DNA of 64,000 nucleotides from Betaproteobacteria bacterium. Its GTDB lineage: Bacteria; Pseudomonadota; Gammaproteobacteria; Burkholderiales; Burkholderiaceae_C. The position numbers and the translations under genes were made by a program. This document shows positions 1 to 8,238 of the stretch, piece after piece. The stretch covers positions 124,001-188,000 of the forward strand of contig JANXSZ010000007.1 of assembly GCA_025356445.1 (NCBI GenBank), read 5' to 3'. The notes beneath the pieces are model-generated. The model was not told the origin of the DNA. It ran no database searches and worked only from the letters and a program-made list of their open reading frames with translations. Numbering within the stretch: position 1 is the first letter of the stretch; each line of letters opens with the position of its first letter.

Positions 1-633
1 GTGGCCAAGCACTACCCTCAGCAGCGCGTGCCGCTGTACCTGGACACGCCTTACTGCGTGCTGCTGGAAACCAGTGACCACGAATCAGAAACCCACGCCC
101 GTGCGCTGTTTGAGCGCCTACTGGAAGTCGCCCTGGAACAGGAATGCGTCACCGACGCGGTGGTGGCAGAGAACATCGCCCAATCCAAGGCCCTGTGGCA
201 TATCCGAGAAAGCATTCCGCTGGCGCAGGCCGATGAAGGGCCTAACATCAAACACGATATTTCCATTGCCGTGTCACTGATTCCAGAATTTGTGCGCGTG
301 GCGGAGTCCCGGCTGGCGCAGGCCTTACCGGGCGTGCGTTTGGTGAATTTTGGGCATTTGGGGGATGGCAATTTACACTTCAACGTGCAAGCCCCTGTGG
401 GTGGCGAGGCCCAGGCCTTTTTGCGCGACCACGAAGAAACCGTGAACGCCATTGTTTACGATACGGTTCAGCAGTTTGGTGGCTCAATCTCTGCCGAACA
501 TGGCGTGGGTGGGCTGAAGGTAGACAAGCTGCCGCATTACAAAGAAGCCGTGGCGCTGGAGATGATGCGGGCTATCAAACGCGGCCTTGATCCACAGAAC
601 CTGATGAACCCGGGGCGAGTGGTGCGTGTGTGA
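1..633 (+). CDS. FAD-linked oxidase / D-2-hydroxyacid dehydrogenase, C-terminal part (5' truncated by window)
   Basis: The frame is open from the first base, so the GTG there is probably an internal codon and the N-terminal FAD-binding half lies outside the window. The visible 210 residues match the FAD_oxidase_C fold of D-lactate, D-2-hydroxyglutarate and glycolate (GlcD) dehydrogenases. The motif GHLGDGNLH lies near residue 118, SAEHGVGG near 166, and the C-terminal signature DPQNLMNPG near 200. Family members oxidise D-2-hydroxyacids and pass electrons through FAD to a quinone or electron-transfer flavoprotein. The exact substrate cannot be read from this half. The next gene starts 66 bases downstream on the same strand. 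Confidence 0.85.
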   Translation: MAKHYPQQRVPLYLDTPYCVLLETSDHESETHARALFERLLEVALEQECVTDAVVAENIAQSKALWHIRESIPLAQADEGPNIKHDISIAVSLIPEFVRVAESRLAQALPGVRLVNFGHLGDGNLHFNVQAPVGGEAQAFLRDHEETVNAIVYDTVQQFGGSISAEHGVGGLKVDKLPHYKEAVALEMMRAIKRGLDPQNLMNPGRVVRV

Positions 634-699
634 CGGCCATCCACAGAACGACCACGGTCAGCTTGTGCGATCCACTCTTCACAACCAGGAGACTTACCC

Positions 700-996
700 A
701 TGATTCTCGTTACCGGCACCGTACTGTCCAAGCCCGACGCTTTGGACGAATTGCTCCGCCTGAGCTTGGAACACGTCCACCGCTCACGCGCTGAGCCAGG
801 CTGCATCAGCCACGATGTTCATTTGGATGCTGAAAACCGGCTTCGCTTGGTGTTCGTGGAGCGATGGAGCGATCTGCCCGCTCTGCTCGCACACTTTGCA
901 GTGCCTGCATCGCGGGGGTTCATCAAAGCGGCTGCAGGCTTGTGTGCGGAAGCGCCGCAGATGCAAATGTACGAGGCAACTGAAATTCAGCGTTGA
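700..996 (+). CDS. antibiotic biosynthesis monooxygenase (ABM) family protein
   Basis: This is a 98-residue protein of the dimeric ferredoxin-like ABM/YgiN fold. The opening beta strand (MILVTGTV), the conserved helix with EPGC near residue 32 and the strand containing FVERW near residue 52 are visible. The family includes cofactor-free monooxygenases such as quinol monooxygenase YgiN, but many members have no known substrate. An AGGAGA ribosome-binding site 7 bases before the ATG fixes the start. It lies between the FAD-linked oxidase and ccdA. Function beyond the fold is not assigned. Confidence 0.8.
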   Translation: MILVTGTVLSKPDALDELLRLSLEHVHRSRAEPGCISHDVHLDAENRLRLVFVERWSDLPALLAHFAVPASRGFIKAAAGLCAEAPQMQMYEATEIQR

Positions 997-1011
997 TATT
1001 TCAACATTTAT

Positions 1012-1032
1012 ATGCGCAGAAATTATGCGCAT
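1012..1032. promoter_or_regulatory. inverted repeat upstream of ccdA, candidate autoregulatory operator
   Basis: ATGCGCA and TGCGCAT form exact 7-bp arms separated by 7 bases (GAAATTA). The site lies 48 bases upstream of the ccdA ATG in an AT-rich gap after the ABM gene. CcdA-CcdB complexes of this family repress their own operon through dyads at the promoter, so an operator role is a reasonable inference. It has not been tested and no strong -35/-10 pair was recognised. Confidence 0.45.
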
Positions 1033-1080
1033 GAAAATTAAGCATAAACTCAGCACATCACACTCTCTACGGAGTCTTCC

Positions 1081-1380
1081 ATGCTGCATTTTGAAAACGC
1101 CCCCAAGAAAGCTACCAACCTGTCGCTGAACAGCAAAGTGCTGGAAACAGCACGCGATTTGGGGATGAACATTTCCCAAACCGTAGATACCTTGCTCAGC
1201 GATGAAGTCAAGCGCCGTTATTGGGAGTCTTGGAACGAGCGCAACAAAGACGCGATGGACGCGTACAACGCACGCATTGCCAAACACGGCTTGCCACTGG
1301 CCAAATACCGCACATTCGCTAAAAGCCTGGGCGATGGCAAACAGGAAAATCCACCGGAAACCCACAATGGCGAGGTTTGA
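1081..1380 (+). CDS. ccdA: type II antitoxin, CcdA family
   Basis: This 99-residue protein has a ribbon-helix-helix N-terminus (KKATNLSLNSKVLETARDLG, residues 9-28). A Trp- and charge-rich toxin-binding region follows, with YWESWNERN near residue 47 and the typical HGLPLAKYRTF near 70. CcdA neutralises CcdB and, with it, represses the operon. The start follows ACGGAG by 7 bases. The last 14 bases overlap ccdB. About 20 residues follow the usual family end (LAKYR.F), a polar tail that runs into the ccdB start region; this is longer than the F-plasmid protein (72 residues). Confidence 0.88.
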   Translation: MLHFENAPKKATNLSLNSKVLETARDLGMNISQTVDTLLSDEVKRRYWESWNERNKDAMDAYNARIAKHGLPLAKYRTFAKSLGDGKQENPPETHNGEV

Positions 1381-1681
1381 TGTTTACCCCAACCCTGACT
1401 GTTTAGGGAGAGCGCTGATTCCATTTTTGCTGGACATCCAGAACGACCACATCAAGGGAATGCAAACCCGTGTGGTAGTGCCCCTTTGGTTGTCCGACCA
1501 GCTAGCGTTACAGTTGGAAACCATCAACCCAGCGTTTGAAGTAGCCGGCTTGACCGTGGTGATGGACACCCCATCACTGGGCGCGGCACCCATCGCCACG
1601 CTAGGCCGAGCTGTCGACAACCTGTCAGCACAGCAGTTGGCCATTCAAAATGCACTTGACACCCTCTTCGGAGGCTATTGA
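1367..1681 (+). CDS. ccdB: type II toxin, CcdB family (gyrase poison-like)
   Basis: The 104-residue protein starts [11 protein letters not shown] at an ATG inside the end of ccdA (14-base overlap), an arrangement typical of coupled toxin-antitoxin genes. Family landmarks are D(I/V)Q.D near residue 24, RVVVPLW near 35 and the C-terminal helix NALDTLF. F-plasmid CcdB poisons DNA gyrase and needs its last residues Trp-Gly-Ile. Here the end is FGGY, so the Trp position is Gly and the terminal Ile is Tyr. Some chromosomal homologues also lack the Trp, so loss of toxicity cannot be assumed. Stop codon and thyA start are one base apart. Confidence 0.85.
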   Translation: MARFDVYPNPDCLGRALIPFLLDIQNDHIKGMQTRVVVPLWLSDQLALQLETINPAFEVAGLTVVMDTPSLGAAPIATLGRAVDNLSAQQLAIQNALDTLFGGY

Positions 1682-1682
1682 C

Positions 1683-2525
1683 ATGCCGACCACCGCACCC
1701 CGCCCTACCCGCACCCAATACGAAGACTTTATGCGCCTGGTTCATACCCAAGGCGTCAACAAAGCGGACCGCACCGGTACTGGCACGCAAAGCGTGTTTG
1801 GCCACCAAATGCGCTTTGATCTGAACGAAGGCTTTCCCCTGGTGACGACGAAAAAAGTCCATCTGAAATCCATCATCCAAGAGCTGCTGTGGTTCCTCAC
1901 CGGCAGCAGCAACAACAACTGGCTCAAAGAGCGCGGTGTGTCGATTTGGGACGAATGGGCTGCGGCTGACGGCGAACTTGGCCCCGTCTACGGTGTGCAG
2001 TGGCGGTCTTGGCCGACACCGGACGGCGGACACATTGACCAGATCACCGACGTTATCAAGACCCTGAAGTCCAACCCCGACAGCCGCCGCATCATCGTCA
2101 GCGCCTGGAACGTGGCCGATCTGAGCAAGATGGCGCTGATGCCCTGCCACGCGTTCTTTCAGTTCTACGTGGCGCCAGCGCAGGTTGAAGGCGCAAAAGC
2201 GCGGCTCTCGTGCCAGCTTTACCAGCGCAGCGCAGACATCTTTTTAGGTGTGCCCTTCAACATTGCCAGCTATGCGTTGCTCACCCACATGGTGGCGCAG
2301 CAGTGCGATCTGGACGTGGGTGACTTCATCTGGACAGGTGGCGATTGCCACATCTACAGCAACCACGTTGAGCAGGTGGAACTGCAACTCAGCCGCGCGC
2401 CCCACCCCTATCCCACACTGCACATCAAACGCAAACCCGAGTCGATTTTTGACTACCAGTTTGAAGATTTTGAAGTACAGGACTACCAACACCACCCGGC
2501 CATCAAAGCACCGGTAGCGATCTGA
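1683..2525 (+). CDS. thyA: thymidylate synthase
   Basis: ThyA methylates dUMP to dTMP using 5,10-methylenetetrahydrofolate, giving dihydrofolate that FolA then reduces. The catalytic Cys155 sits in [20 protein letters not shown] precedes it and GDCHIYSNH follows; these bind dUMP. The protein has 280 residues, slightly longer than the 264 of E. coli ThyA, with the extra length around residues 80-110. The ATG at 1683 is preceded by GGAGG within the end of ccdB, so thyA may be partly coupled to the toxin gene. folA begins 2 bases after the stop. Confidence 0.97.
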   Translation: MPTTAPRPTRTQYEDFMRLVHTQGVNKADRTGTGTQSVFGHQMRFDLNEGFPLVTTKKVHLKSIIQELLWFLTGSSNNNWLKERGVSIWDEWAAADGELGPVYGVQWRSWPTPDGGHIDQITDVIKTLKSNPDSRRIIVSAWNVADLSKMALMPCHAFFQFYVAPAQVEGAKARLSCQLYQRSADIFLGVPFNIASYALLTHMVAQQCDLDVGDFIWTGGDCHIYSNHVEQVELQLSRAPHPYPTLHIKRKPESIFDYQFEDFEVQDYQHHPAIKAPVAI

Positions 2526-2527
2526 CC

Positions 2528-3025
2528 ATGCCGCAACTTAGCCTGATCCTCGCCCGCGCCCGCAATGGCGTGATCGGACGCAACAACGCCCTGCCCTGGC
2601 ACCTGCCCGAAGACATGGCGCATTTCAAGCGCGTCACCTCTGGCCATACCGTCATCATGGGACGCAAAACCTGGGATTCGCTGCCTCTCAAATTTCGGCC
2701 TTTGCCAGGGCGTACCAACGTGGTGGTGACACGGCAAGCCGATTGGCAAGCAGAGGGGGCAACGGTGGTGCATTCGGTACAGGAAGCCCTGCAACGCAGG
2801 ACTTCCGAACAAGTCTGGTTTATTGGCGGGGCAGAGATTTACGCCACGGCGATGCCCTATGCCAACACCGCTATCGTCACCGAAATCGACGCTGATTTTG
2901 AGGGCGACGCGTTTGCGCCACAATTCGGCCCGGACTGGTGCGAGAGCCACCGCGAAAACCACTTGTCTGGCAACGGTTTGGCGTTCAGTTTTGTCACGTA
3001 CACAAGGCACAATTCGGGCTTTTAA
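2528..3025 (+). CDS. folA: dihydrofolate reductase
   Basis: FolA reduces dihydrofolate to tetrahydrofolate with NADPH, completing the folate cycle with the adjacent ThyA. It has 165 residues, normal for bacterial DHFR. The ARNGVIG loop, catalytic acid Asp29 in LPWHLPEDM, the NADPH-binding MGRKTWDSLP and the IGGAEIY motif near residue 100 are all present. It is the second gene of a tight thyA-folA operon. The next gene begins 59 bases later with its own AAGGAG site. Confidence 0.97.
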   Translation: MPQLSLILARARNGVIGRNNALPWHLPEDMAHFKRVTSGHTVIMGRKTWDSLPLKFRPLPGRTNVVVTRQADWQAEGATVVHSVQEALQRRTSEQVWFIGGAEIYATAMPYANTAIVTEIDADFEGDAFAPQFGPDWCESHRENHLSGNGLAFSFVTYTRHNSGF

Positions 3026-3084
3026 CCGTTCAGCGTTGCGCTGTTTACGTAGCACCTTCCCTCACAATTCAAAGGAGACTCCCC

Positions 3085-3687
3085 ATGTCCTCAGACGGCT
3101 TTCACGTCCACGGCCCGCACGACCACGAACTGGAGCACGCAGCGCAAGGCGGTCACGGTGACGCGCACGACGACCACAAAAGCAGCGGAATGACGGCACA
3201 AATTGCCGTCGTCACAGCGGTCATCGCCACTGTAGGCGCACTGTTCTCGTACATGGGCGGGGCAACGCAAGCCAACGCCGGGCTGTACAAAAACGATGCA
3301 GCGATCAAAAAAACCGAAGCATCGAACCAGTGGAATTTCTTCCAAGCCAAAAGCACCAAACAGTCTCTGGCAGAACTCGCACGGGACTTGGCCCCTGAAG
3401 AGAAAAAAGCGACCTATATCGCCAAAATAGAGCGCTACGAGAAAGAAAAGGGCGAGATCAAGGTGATCGCTGAAAAGCTGGAAGCTGAATCCACCGCCAA
3501 AGACCACCAGAGCGAAGAGCAAATGCACCAGCACCACCGCTGGGCGCAGGCCACCACCGCCTTGCAAGTCTCCATCGCCCTAGCCGCCATGGCGCTGTTG
3601 ACCAAAAAGAAATGGCTGGAATACGGCATGTTTGGCTTGGCCGGATTGGGTATCGTGGTTGGCGGGTTGGCCGCGCTACATATTTAA
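3085..3687 (+). CDS. DUF4337 family membrane protein
   Basis: This 200-residue protein starts MSSDGFHVHGPHDHE, with a His/Asp/Glu-rich N-terminal 30 residues. One membrane segment follows (about residues 36-57). A charged, probably coiled-coil region comes next (about 70-150), and two membrane segments close the C-terminus (about 155-175 and 180-199). This matches the DUF4337 family, whose function is unknown. The His-rich head could bind metal, but this is only a guess. AAGGAG 8 bases before the ATG chooses this start over upstream in-frame codons. It is convergent with the cytochrome gene that follows. Confidence 0.8.
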   Translation: MSSDGFHVHGPHDHELEHAAQGGHGDAHDDHKSSGMTAQIAVVTAVIATVGALFSYMGGATQANAGLYKNDAAIKKTEASNQWNFFQAKSTKQSLAELARDLAPEEKKATYIAKIERYEKEKGEIKVIAEKLEAESTAKDHQSEEQMHQHHRWAQATTALQVSIALAAMALLTKKKWLEYGMFGLAGLGIVVGGLAALHI

Positions 3688-3714
3688 TAGCACGCGTAGC
3701 TGATCCACTGTGCG

Positions 3715-5052
3715 CTAACGCCCGCCCTGCACCTCTGCGGCGGTAATGGGCGCGGCGTGGTTGCCCCAGGTATTGCGGATGTAAGACACTACCGCAGCCA
3801 AATCCTCGGGGCTCAAATCGAACGGGGGCATGCTGAAGGGGCGCGGATTGCCTGCCGTGGCAGGCGGAAACCCACCACTGCGCACAATGCGAACGAGGTT
3901 GGTGCTGGACGCCATCGTCACGGCCCGGTTGCCTGCCAAAGCCGGGTAAGCCAGCGGCCCAGTATCCTGCCCAGCCAAGCGCCCACCCTGACCCTGTGCA
4001 CCGTGGCAGTCCACGCAATGCTGCTCAAACAGTTTTTGGCCTTTGGCCAGATCCACGGTGGAACGACCGCCTGTGGTTGCCGACGCATCCACCGGGGCAG
4101 CTTGCGGCAAGGCCTTCAAGAATACCGCCATGGCCTGTAAATCAGCATCGGTTAAATGCTGGGTGCTGCGGTAAACCACCTCGGCCATTGGTCCCAGTAC
4201 CGAAGCGTGAACCGTGTCATGGCCCACAACACCGTTCTTCAGCAAATCCACCACCTGCTGCACGTTCCAGTCCGCCACACCGGCCTCTGCCGATGCGTTC
4301 AGCGAAGGTGCGTACCAGCCCTGCATGGGGATCAGCCCCCCACCGAACTCGGCACTGCCACTGCTGCTGTCGATGGTCGCACCCATCGTATTGCGGCTGG
4401 CGTGGCAGGCGTTGCAATGGCCCAACCCGCGCACCAGATACGCACCACGCTGCCACTCTGCGGAGCGGTTTGGCTCGGGCTTGTCAGCTCCTGGCGTGAA
4501 AAACAGCGCGCGCCATACCGCCAGTGCGCCCTGGGTGTTGTAGGGAAAATGCAGGTCATTGGCAGGCTGCGCCTGAGCTACAGCAGGCAGGCTTTGCAGG
4601 TAGGCAAACAGTGCATCCGAATCCTCCCGTGTGACCCGTGTGGTGTTGGTGTACGGAAACACGGGGTACAGCAAGTGGCCATCCTTGGAGCGGCCATTGT
4701 GCAAGGCACGCCAAAAATGTGCGCTGCTCCACGACCCCAGGCCAGTTTGGGCATCAGGCGTCAAATTGCCGGCGTAGACCTTGCCAAAAGGTGTGTCGAT
4801 TCCGGCGCCGCCCGCATAAAGTGCACCACCTCGCGCCGTATGGCAGGCAGCGCAATTGCCTGCTGCGGCCAGGTAGGCGCCACGTGCGATCTGCTGCGGG
4901 GAGGAGGTGACCACGGCGACCTCAGCGGAAGTTGCTGCCAGCAATGGCAACGCATCTTCACCCTTTTGATTCAGGTAAACCACTGTCCCAGCGCCCACAG
5001 CCAGCACGACGACCAAAGCAAGAACGGCATGCGTCCAGCGAATAAATTTCAT
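3715..5052 (-). CDS. triheme c-type cytochrome (alcohol/aldehyde dehydrogenase cytochrome-subunit type)
   Basis: The 445-residue protein has an N-terminal membrane anchor or uncleaved signal (residues 8-27) and three heme c sites: CAACH at 67-71, CNACH at 213-217 and CVDCH at 346-350. Three Cytochrome_C domains in this spacing match the cytochrome subunits that pair with PQQ alcohol dehydrogenases, gluconate dehydrogenase or nicotinate/aldehyde molybdenum hydroxylases. It should carry electrons in the periplasm to the respiratory chain. No catalytic partner is encoded nearby. It lies 10 bases after the diheme cytochrome gene and is probably cotranscribed with it and rmuC. Confidence 0.9.
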   Translation of the reverse strand: MKFIRWTHAVLALVVVLAVGAGTVVYLNQKGEDALPLLAATSAEVAVVTSSPQQIARGAYLAAAGNCAACHTARGGALYAGGAGIDTPFGKVYAGNLTPDAQTGLGSWSSAHFWRALHNGRSKDGHLLYPVFPYTNTTRVTREDSDALFAYLQSLPAVAQAQPANDLHFPYNTQGALAVWRALFFTPGADKPEPNRSAEWQRGAYLVRGLGHCNACHASRNTMGATIDSSSGSAEFGGGLIPMQGWYAPSLNASAEAGVADWNVQQVVDLLKNGVVGHDTVHASVLGPMAEVVYRSTQHLTDADLQAMAVFLKALPQAAPVDASATTGGRSTVDLAKGQKLFEQHCVDCHGAQGQGGRLAGQDTGPLAYPALAGNRAVTMASSTNLVRIVRSGGFPPATAGNPRPFSMPPFDLSPEDLAAVVSYIRNTWGNHAAPITAAEVQGGR

Positions 5053-5062
5053 GCGTGCATCC

Positions 5063-5806
5063 TCAGTTCACCGCACTGCCGCAGCGCAGCGCCAGAGGCT
5101 CATCGGCTGGTTTTGCAGAGGTGGTTTTGGCAGACTCAGGCTTGCCCCCCGCAGGCACCGTTTGCTGGGATAGCCACGTGGTAACAGCACCGACATCCTC
5201 AGGCGAAAGCCGGTTGGCAATCTCGGCCATGCAGTCCGGGGCCATCGAGTGCCGTTCGCGGGTGCGCCATGCGCCCAGCTCAGCCAGCAGGTAATCGCGC
5301 GGCAAACCCAGCAAACCGGGCGTGGCAGGCTGCACACCCATCAGCTGCGCCCCGTGGCATTGCGTGCAGGCAGGCAATTGGCGAGACTTGTCTCCCCGCA
5401 AGGCCAACGTTTCGCCTCGGGCGCGAGCATCGGTAGATTGAGGCAAGGGTTGCGGCGCTGCGTAGGGCACGTCCAGCGCCGCAAAGTAGGCCGCGATGTC
5501 ACGCAGATACGCATCCGGTAACAGCTCGACAAAATTCACCATCACCAAGTTGTGCCGGCGGCCTTCACGGAAATTCAGCAACTGGTTGTACAGGTAGCCC
5601 GCAGGCTTGCCTGCGATACGTGGAAAGTAGCCATCGCTGGTGGCACGGCCCTCTTTGCCATGGCAAGCGGCACAGGCGCTTAGGCGCTGGGCGATGGTGT
5701 CGGGGATTTGAACGGGGAGAACAGCAGGCACCGCCTGAGCCAATGCAGGAAGCATCAGCGATCCCACCACAGCCGTGAATGCCATCAGGCGTTGAAGGTA
5801 AGTCAT
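5063..5806 (-). CDS. diheme c-type cytochrome, secreted
   Basis: The 247-residue protein has a Sec signal peptide (about residues 1-25, ending ALAQA). Two heme c sites, CAACH at 45-49 and CTQCH at 147-151, lie in two cytochrome c553/c4-like domains. The repeated pattern of PRIAGKP..YL..QL..FR..RR in the first domain is typical of the cytochrome c4 group. It should shuttle electrons in the periplasm. The start codon overlaps the rmuC stop by 4 bases, so translation is probably coupled to rmuC, an unusual partner for a cytochrome. The triheme cytochrome gene follows after 10 bases. Confidence 0.9.
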   Translation of the reverse strand: MTYLQRLMAFTAVVGSLMLPALAQAVPAVLPVQIPDTIAQRLSACAACHGKEGRATSDGYFPRIAGKPAGYLYNQLLNFREGRRHNLVMVNFVELLPDAYLRDIAAYFAALDVPYAAPQPLPQSTDARARGETLALRGDKSRQLPACTQCHGAQLMGVQPATPGLLGLPRDYLLAELGAWRTRERHSMAPDCMAEIANRLSPEDVGAVTTWLSQQTVPAGGKPESAKTTSAKPADEPLALRCGSAVN

Positions 5807-7185
5807 AGATCGTTATTTTGCGCCAGTGGCTGGGTCGAATCTGGGCCATCAACTCCGGCCAGCAGCCCCACCGCCTGCGTCTCCGGCAACGCCTCCACCG
5901 CCCGAAGGGCACGGCTCATCACGTTGGTGCGTGTCTGCGCCTGATCGAGCGTGTTCAGCACCGTTTGCGCCTGGGTTTTGACCTTGGCCAGCACATCGCC
6001 AAACTTGCCAAACTCAGTCTTCACCGCGCCCAGCACCTGCCAGACCTCGCTGGAGCGGCGCTCTAGCGCCAGGGTGCGAAAGCCCATTTGCAGGGAATTG
6101 AGAATGGCCATCAGCGTGGTTGGCCCGGCCAAGGTGACGCGGTGCTCGCGCTGCAACACCTCCATCAAACCAGGGCGGCGCAGCACTTCGGCGTAAAGTC
6201 CATCGGTGGGCAAAAACAGAATGGCAAAGTCGGTGGTGTAAGGTGGCTCCACGTACTTCTCTGCTATGGATTTTGCTTCAGTGCGGATGCGCAACTCCAG
6301 CGCCCTGCCCGCCAACTCCGCAGCCACCGCATCGGCACGGCCTTGGGCGTCGAGCAGGCGCTCGTAGTCTTCATTGGGAAATTTAGCGTCGATGGGCAGC
6401 CACAGCGGCGTGCCATCGGGTGATTTCCCGGGAAGCTTGATAGCGAAATCCACCGGGTTGCGGCTGCCGGGACGGGTGATGACCTGCACGCCGTACTGGT
6501 CGGGCGCGAACACCTGCTCCAGCAAGGCGCTGAGCTGGGCTTCCCCAAACATGCCCCGGGTTTTGACGTTGGTCAGCAGATGCTTGAGGTCGCCCACACC
6601 GGCGGCCAGAGTTTGCATTTCACCCAGCCCTTTGTGGACTTGCTCCAGGCGGTCAGCGACCTGTTTGAAGCTTTCACCCAGGCGGGTTTCCAGCGTAGTT
6701 TGCAGCTTTTCGTCCACGGTTTGGCGCATTTCGTCAAGCTTTGCGGCATTGCTGAGCTGGAGCTGTGCGAGTTGCTGCTCCAGCGTAGCGCGCACTTCGC
6801 TCAAGCGACGGGCATTGGCTTCGCTCAAACCCTGGAGCTGCGTGGTGAGCGTATCCGAGAGGTTTTTTTGCAGCAAACCCAGCTGCTGGGCCAGCGCGTC
6901 AATCTGGGTGTTTTGCGTGCGGGTGGCTTCAGCGGACTGCCGAGTCAGGGTTTGCTGAAAGGCCGCGAACGATTGCGTCAGCTCCTGACGCCCTCCGCGC
7001 GAGCTTTCGCTGATTTCACGGCGTAACTCTGCTTGGGCACGCTCGGCGCGCTCATGGCCAGCCCCCAGAAGGGCCAGCAAAGCCTGCTTACCGTTGTCTG
7101 CCGTGGGGCGCAGCAGCAGCCACAGCAGGGTGAAGAAATTCAGGGTGGTGAGGCCCAGGAGTATCCAGAAAGCGAGTTCGGTCAT
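5803..7185 (-). CDS. rmuC: DNA recombination protein RmuC
   Basis: RmuC limits DNA inversions and rearrangements; family members carry a predicted nuclease-like core. The 460-residue protein has an N-terminal membrane segment (residues 6-25) and a long Gln/Arg/Leu-rich coiled coil (about 40-190). The conserved RmuC domain follows, with GMFGE near 213, ITRPGSRNPVDFAIKLPG near 235, LPIDAKFP near 265 and TPTTLMA-like GPTTLMAILN near 355. Length and order match the family. A perfect 10-bp dyad lies 7 bases before its ATG, and no clear ribosome-binding site is visible between them. Confidence 0.93.
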   Translation of the reverse strand: MTELAFWILLGLTTLNFFTLLWLLLRPTADNGKQALLALLGAGHERAERAQAELRREISESSRGGRQELTQSFAAFQQTLTRQSAEATRTQNTQIDALAQQLGLLQKNLSDTLTTQLQGLSEANARRLSEVRATLEQQLAQLQLSNAAKLDEMRQTVDEKLQTTLETRLGESFKQVADRLEQVHKGLGEMQTLAAGVGDLKHLLTNVKTRGMFGEAQLSALLEQVFAPDQYGVQVITRPGSRNPVDFAIKLPGKSPDGTPLWLPIDAKFPNEDYERLLDAQGRADAVAAELAGRALELRIRTEAKSIAEKYVEPPYTTDFAILFLPTDGLYAEVLRRPGLMEVLQREHRVTLAGPTTLMAILNSLQMGFRTLALERRSSEVWQVLGAVKTEFGKFGDVLAKVKTQAQTVLNTLDQAQTRTNVMSRALRAVEALPETQAVGLLAGVDGPDSTQPLAQNNDL

Positions 7186-7192
7186 GCAGGAG

Positions 7193-7213
7193 CGGATTCA
7201 AGTCTTGAATCCG
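7193..7213. promoter_or_regulatory. perfect 10-bp inverted repeat immediately upstream of rmuC
   Basis: CGGATTCAAG and CTTGAATCCG flank a single central base. The dyad ends 7 bases before the rmuC start codon on the minus strand and covers the place where a ribosome-binding site should be. It could be an operator or an RNA hairpin controlling translation. It lacks a T-tract, so it is not a classical terminator for the upstream dehydrogenase gene. Confidence 0.5.
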
Positions 7214-7242
7214 TTAGGTGAATAGGCTGGTTCAGTAAATTT

Positions 7243-7259
7243 GCTATTTATTTTATAGC
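7243..7259. repeat. AT-rich short palindrome GCTAT-N7-ATAGC
   Basis: GCTAT and ATAGC surround an AT-only centre. The element supplies the stop codon and the last codons of the 2-hydroxyacid dehydrogenase gene. Similar elements occur at 35725, 49483, 54863 and 62497. I associate such short palindromes with Comamonadaceae genomes, but I cannot count them here beyond this window. Confidence 0.5.
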
Positions 7260-8234
7260 TATCACAGCCCGATTCAAGGGCGTCAGCGGCATATTCTTCG
7301 TCAAATACCCAATCAAGTTATCCGCCGCCAGATTGGCCATCGCCAAGCGCGTAGGCACGGTGGCGCTGGCGATATGCGGGGTGAGCACCACATTGCTCAG
7401 TGTCAGCAAATCGGGGTGAACTTTAGGCTCACCTTCAAACACGTCCAGGCCAGCGGCGGCGATGCGCTTGTCTTTCAAGGCAGCAGCCAGCGCCACGTCA
7501 TCAACGATGCCGCCGCGGGCGATGTTGACCAGGCAAGCGCTGGGCTTCATCAGGGCCAGCTCGGCGGCACCGATGGTGTGGTGCGAAGCGGCGCTGTACG
7601 GCACGACCAGCACGATGTGGTCAGCGGTTTTCAGCAGGGTTTCTTTGCTGACATAGCTGGCTTTGCAGTCGGCCTCCAGCGCTGCGTCCAGGCGGGAACG
7701 GTTGTGGTAAATCACGTTCATGCCAAAGCCGTGTGCACCACGTTTGGCAATGCCCTGCCCGATGCGGCCCATGCCGATGATGCCCAAGGTGCTGCCATGG
7801 ATGTCGGAGCCGCTGAACATGTCGTAAGACCATTTCGTCCACCGCCCGGCACGCAGGTAGTGCTCGCTCTCGGTCAAGCGGCGGGCGGTGGCCATCAGCA
7901 GCGCGAAGCCGAAATCAGCGGTGGTTTCGGTCAGCACGTCGGGGGCGTTGGTGCCCAGCACGCCAGCGGCCGTCATCGCGTCCACATCGAAATTGTTGTA
8001 GCCCACGGCCATGTTGGCGCAGATTTTGAGGTGCGGCGCAGCGGCCAGCACCTCCGCATCAATGCGCTCGCTGCCGGTGGTGAAAACGCCCACTTTGTCA
8101 GCGAGCTTGGCCGCCAGCTGGGCTTTGGTCCATATCTCATCGGATGGGTTGGATTCCACCTCAAAGTGCTCGGCCAGTTTGGCAATGATCTCGGGAAAGA
8201 TGGCGCGGGCGACGAGGATGCGAGGTTTAGTCAT
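7248..8234 (-). CDS. 2-hydroxyacid dehydrogenase (GhrB-like glyoxylate/hydroxypyruvate reductase)
   Basis: This 328-residue member of the D-isomer-specific 2-hydroxyacid dehydrogenase family would reduce glyoxylate or hydroxypyruvate (or related 2-oxoacids) with NAD(P)H in the cytoplasm. The nucleotide-binding motif GIIGMGRIGQGIAKR starts near residue 150. The catalytic Arg is in VNIARGGIVDD (near 236), the Glu in DVFEGEP (near 265) and the His in LTPHIASAT (near 285). The start lies 4 bases after the stop of the transporter gene, so the two are probably cotranscribed. The 3' end runs into an AT-rich palindrome. Confidence 0.9.
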   Translation of the reverse strand: MTKPRILVARAIFPEIIAKLAEHFEVESNPSDEIWTKAQLAAKLADKVGVFTTGSERIDAEVLAAAPHLKICANMAVGYNNFDVDAMTAAGVLGTNAPDVLTETTADFGFALLMATARRLTESEHYLRAGRWTKWSYDMFSGSDIHGSTLGIIGMGRIGQGIAKRGAHGFGMNVIYHNRSRLDAALEADCKASYVSKETLLKTADHIVLVVPYSAASHHTIGAAELALMKPSACLVNIARGGIVDDVALAAALKDKRIAAAGLDVFEGEPKVHPDLLTLSNVVLTPHIASATVPTRLAMANLAADNLIGYLTKNMPLTPLNRAVIAIK

Positions 8235-8238
8235 GAAA

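Noticed and set aside
784-1365. 193-residue minus-strand ORF opposite the ABM and ccdA genes
   Set aside because: It is a shadow of two well-supported plus-strand genes and shows no family motif.
4156-5184. 342-residue plus-strand ORF opposite the triheme cytochrome
   Set aside because: The minus strand has three CXXCH motifs and a signal anchor; the plus frame is a codon-bias shadow.
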